Of a stretch of 64,000 bases of DNA, positions 63,157-64,000 are shown in pieces. The notes beneath the pieces are model-generated. The model was not told the DNA's origin. It ran no database searches and worked only from the letters and a program-made list of their open reading frames with translations. The position numbers and the translations under genes were made by a program. Within the stretch, counting starts at the first letter, position 1. Every line of letters starts with the position of its first letter. Location of the stretch: assembly GCA_949361645.1 (NCBI GenBank), contig OX442417.1, positions 10,088,309-10,152,308 on the forward strand, in the 5' to 3' direction. This DNA comes from Spongilla lacustris. Lineage: Eukaryota; Porifera; Demospongiae; Spongillida; Spongillidae.

Positions 63157-64000
63157 TCATAAGTGAGTAGCCTTAAATATCTTTTCACAAATTCGCTTAA
63201 ACTCCCAGATGTCTCCTGTACGTCTTTTGCGCCGTATTCCTGCAAAGTCAACCATATATACATATGAATTGCTTATGCAAAGACCATCACCGCATATCAT
63301 ACCAATCATGTCCACAGCAGGCAGTAAGCATACTTCAAGATCAAACTGGACAACCGTTCTCTTACTTTCACCATTGTTGGTTTGCACTTGGCACTTGAAA
63401 ATATAACTGCAGGATTTGAGCAATTAATGGTAAACCTCTGTAAAATTAGTATAGGTATAAATCACAACTATACATATACCACATACATCCACATTTGGAA
63501 GATGAATGCACAAATACAACATTATGCACAAATAGTGTGGTAAATAATGAAGACAAAGGAGCATATTGTTATACATTCATTTCCTTTGTGTGGTGAACCA
63601 TAATGCAATGCAATATTTTCCCATAACAACTACATCATGATGTAAGATAACACAAATTAGCAGTGCAATATTGTAAGGTGAAGCAATTATTTGCATTGAA
63701 AACTGTCACTCTTACGGTGTTTTGTTTGTGTACGGTATCTTCATTTGTGTTAAGACACGAGACAACTCTTGCACAACCATATCTTCACTTTGTGTTGAGG
63801 TTGTTGTGCAGTCAAAGAGTGCCTAAAGTAGTTTTAAGTGCATAGTAGCACTTAGGTTACATAGGAATCGTAGTTACATGTACCTTGACTCTTCTTGGAC
63901 CTGCTTCATTTGAGGCTTTTCTTAGAGATATTTTCTTGAAAATATTGTCTATGCTTCCAAGTCTTGCCTGCAGTATCGAATCAGAGATACAAAGATTGTG
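63157..64000 (-). CDS. MELK: Maternal embryonic leucine-zipper-type kinase, C-terminal KA1 end (5' part outside window)
   Basis: Exons seen, in gene order: 63884 to the window edge, 63716-63822, 63303-63406 and 63157-63239 (stop TGA). The protein reads ARLGSIDNIFKKISLRKASN, then TTSTQSEDMVVQELSRVLTQ, KCQVQTNNGESKRTVVQF, DLEVCLLPAVDMIGIRRKRR, and TGDIWEFKRICEKIFKATHL. This aligns by eye with the MELK tail (pattern KCQTQ..G....QFELEVC....D.VGIRRQR..GD.W.YKR), which is a KA1 domain. In this kinase family KA1 binds acidic membrane lipids and restrains the kinase. The catalytic domain should lie to the right of the window. The last intron (63240-63302) is only 63 nt, in frame and free of stops. 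Other KA1 kinases (MARK) fit less well. Confidence 0.87.

Overview
The window looks like a nuclear chromosome segment of an early-branching marine animal, most likely a demosponge. The placement is inferred from gene content: metazoan-only genes (a 4E-BP with TOS motif, a cGMP-dependent kinase, an ARMH1-like and a MELK-like gene), spliceosomal GT-AG introns often only 50-400 bp long, a sponge-style ankyrin repeat, and a host 2A-like peptide ahead of a Death domain. Nothing bacterial, no rRNA and no CRISPR array was seen.

Layout. 1-2271: right part of a hAT DNA transposon with a decayed transposase, lying inside an intron of the next gene. 2673-6184 (minus): cytosolic-type NADP-isocitrate dehydrogenase, nine 5' coding exons; the last ~130 residues lie beyond the left edge. 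8011-8674 (minus): complete three-exon 4E-BP of 118 residues. 9332-20617 (minus): complete 21-exon cGMP-dependent protein kinase of 751 residues. 22223-22648 (minus): unrecognised intronless ORF. 25633-54000 is mainly a transposon graveyard: a CACTA/Chapaev-like element carrying a nested hAT MITE; a non-LTR reverse transcriptase split by a piggyBac element with a clean TTAA duplication; a second hAT MITE; an integrase-type (rve-fold) transposase pseudogene with a duplicated piece inside a long inverted repeat; a foldback element; a second, ~4 kb piggyBac-like element; a piggyBac MITE; and two inverted copies of a 21-bp minisatellite-bearing repeat. 56375-56812 (minus): a 2A-like ribosome-skipping peptide joined to a Death domain, tail-to-tail with an ankyrin fragment (plus). 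59344-61989 (plus): complete 12-exon ARMH1-like armadillo gene. 63157-64000 (minus): 3' end of a MELK-like kinase (KA1 domain), converging on ARMH1.

How the genes relate. The three left-hand genes are co-oriented but have separate jobs: NADPH supply, mTORC1-controlled translation, cGMP signalling. No operon is implied. Exon boundaries were found by eye, using splice consensus, continuous reading phase and remembered family sequences; they agree in phase across every complete gene. The most unusual item is the 2A-Death-domain unit. The most instructive piece of genome history is the piggyBac insertion into a reverse transcriptase catalytic motif.
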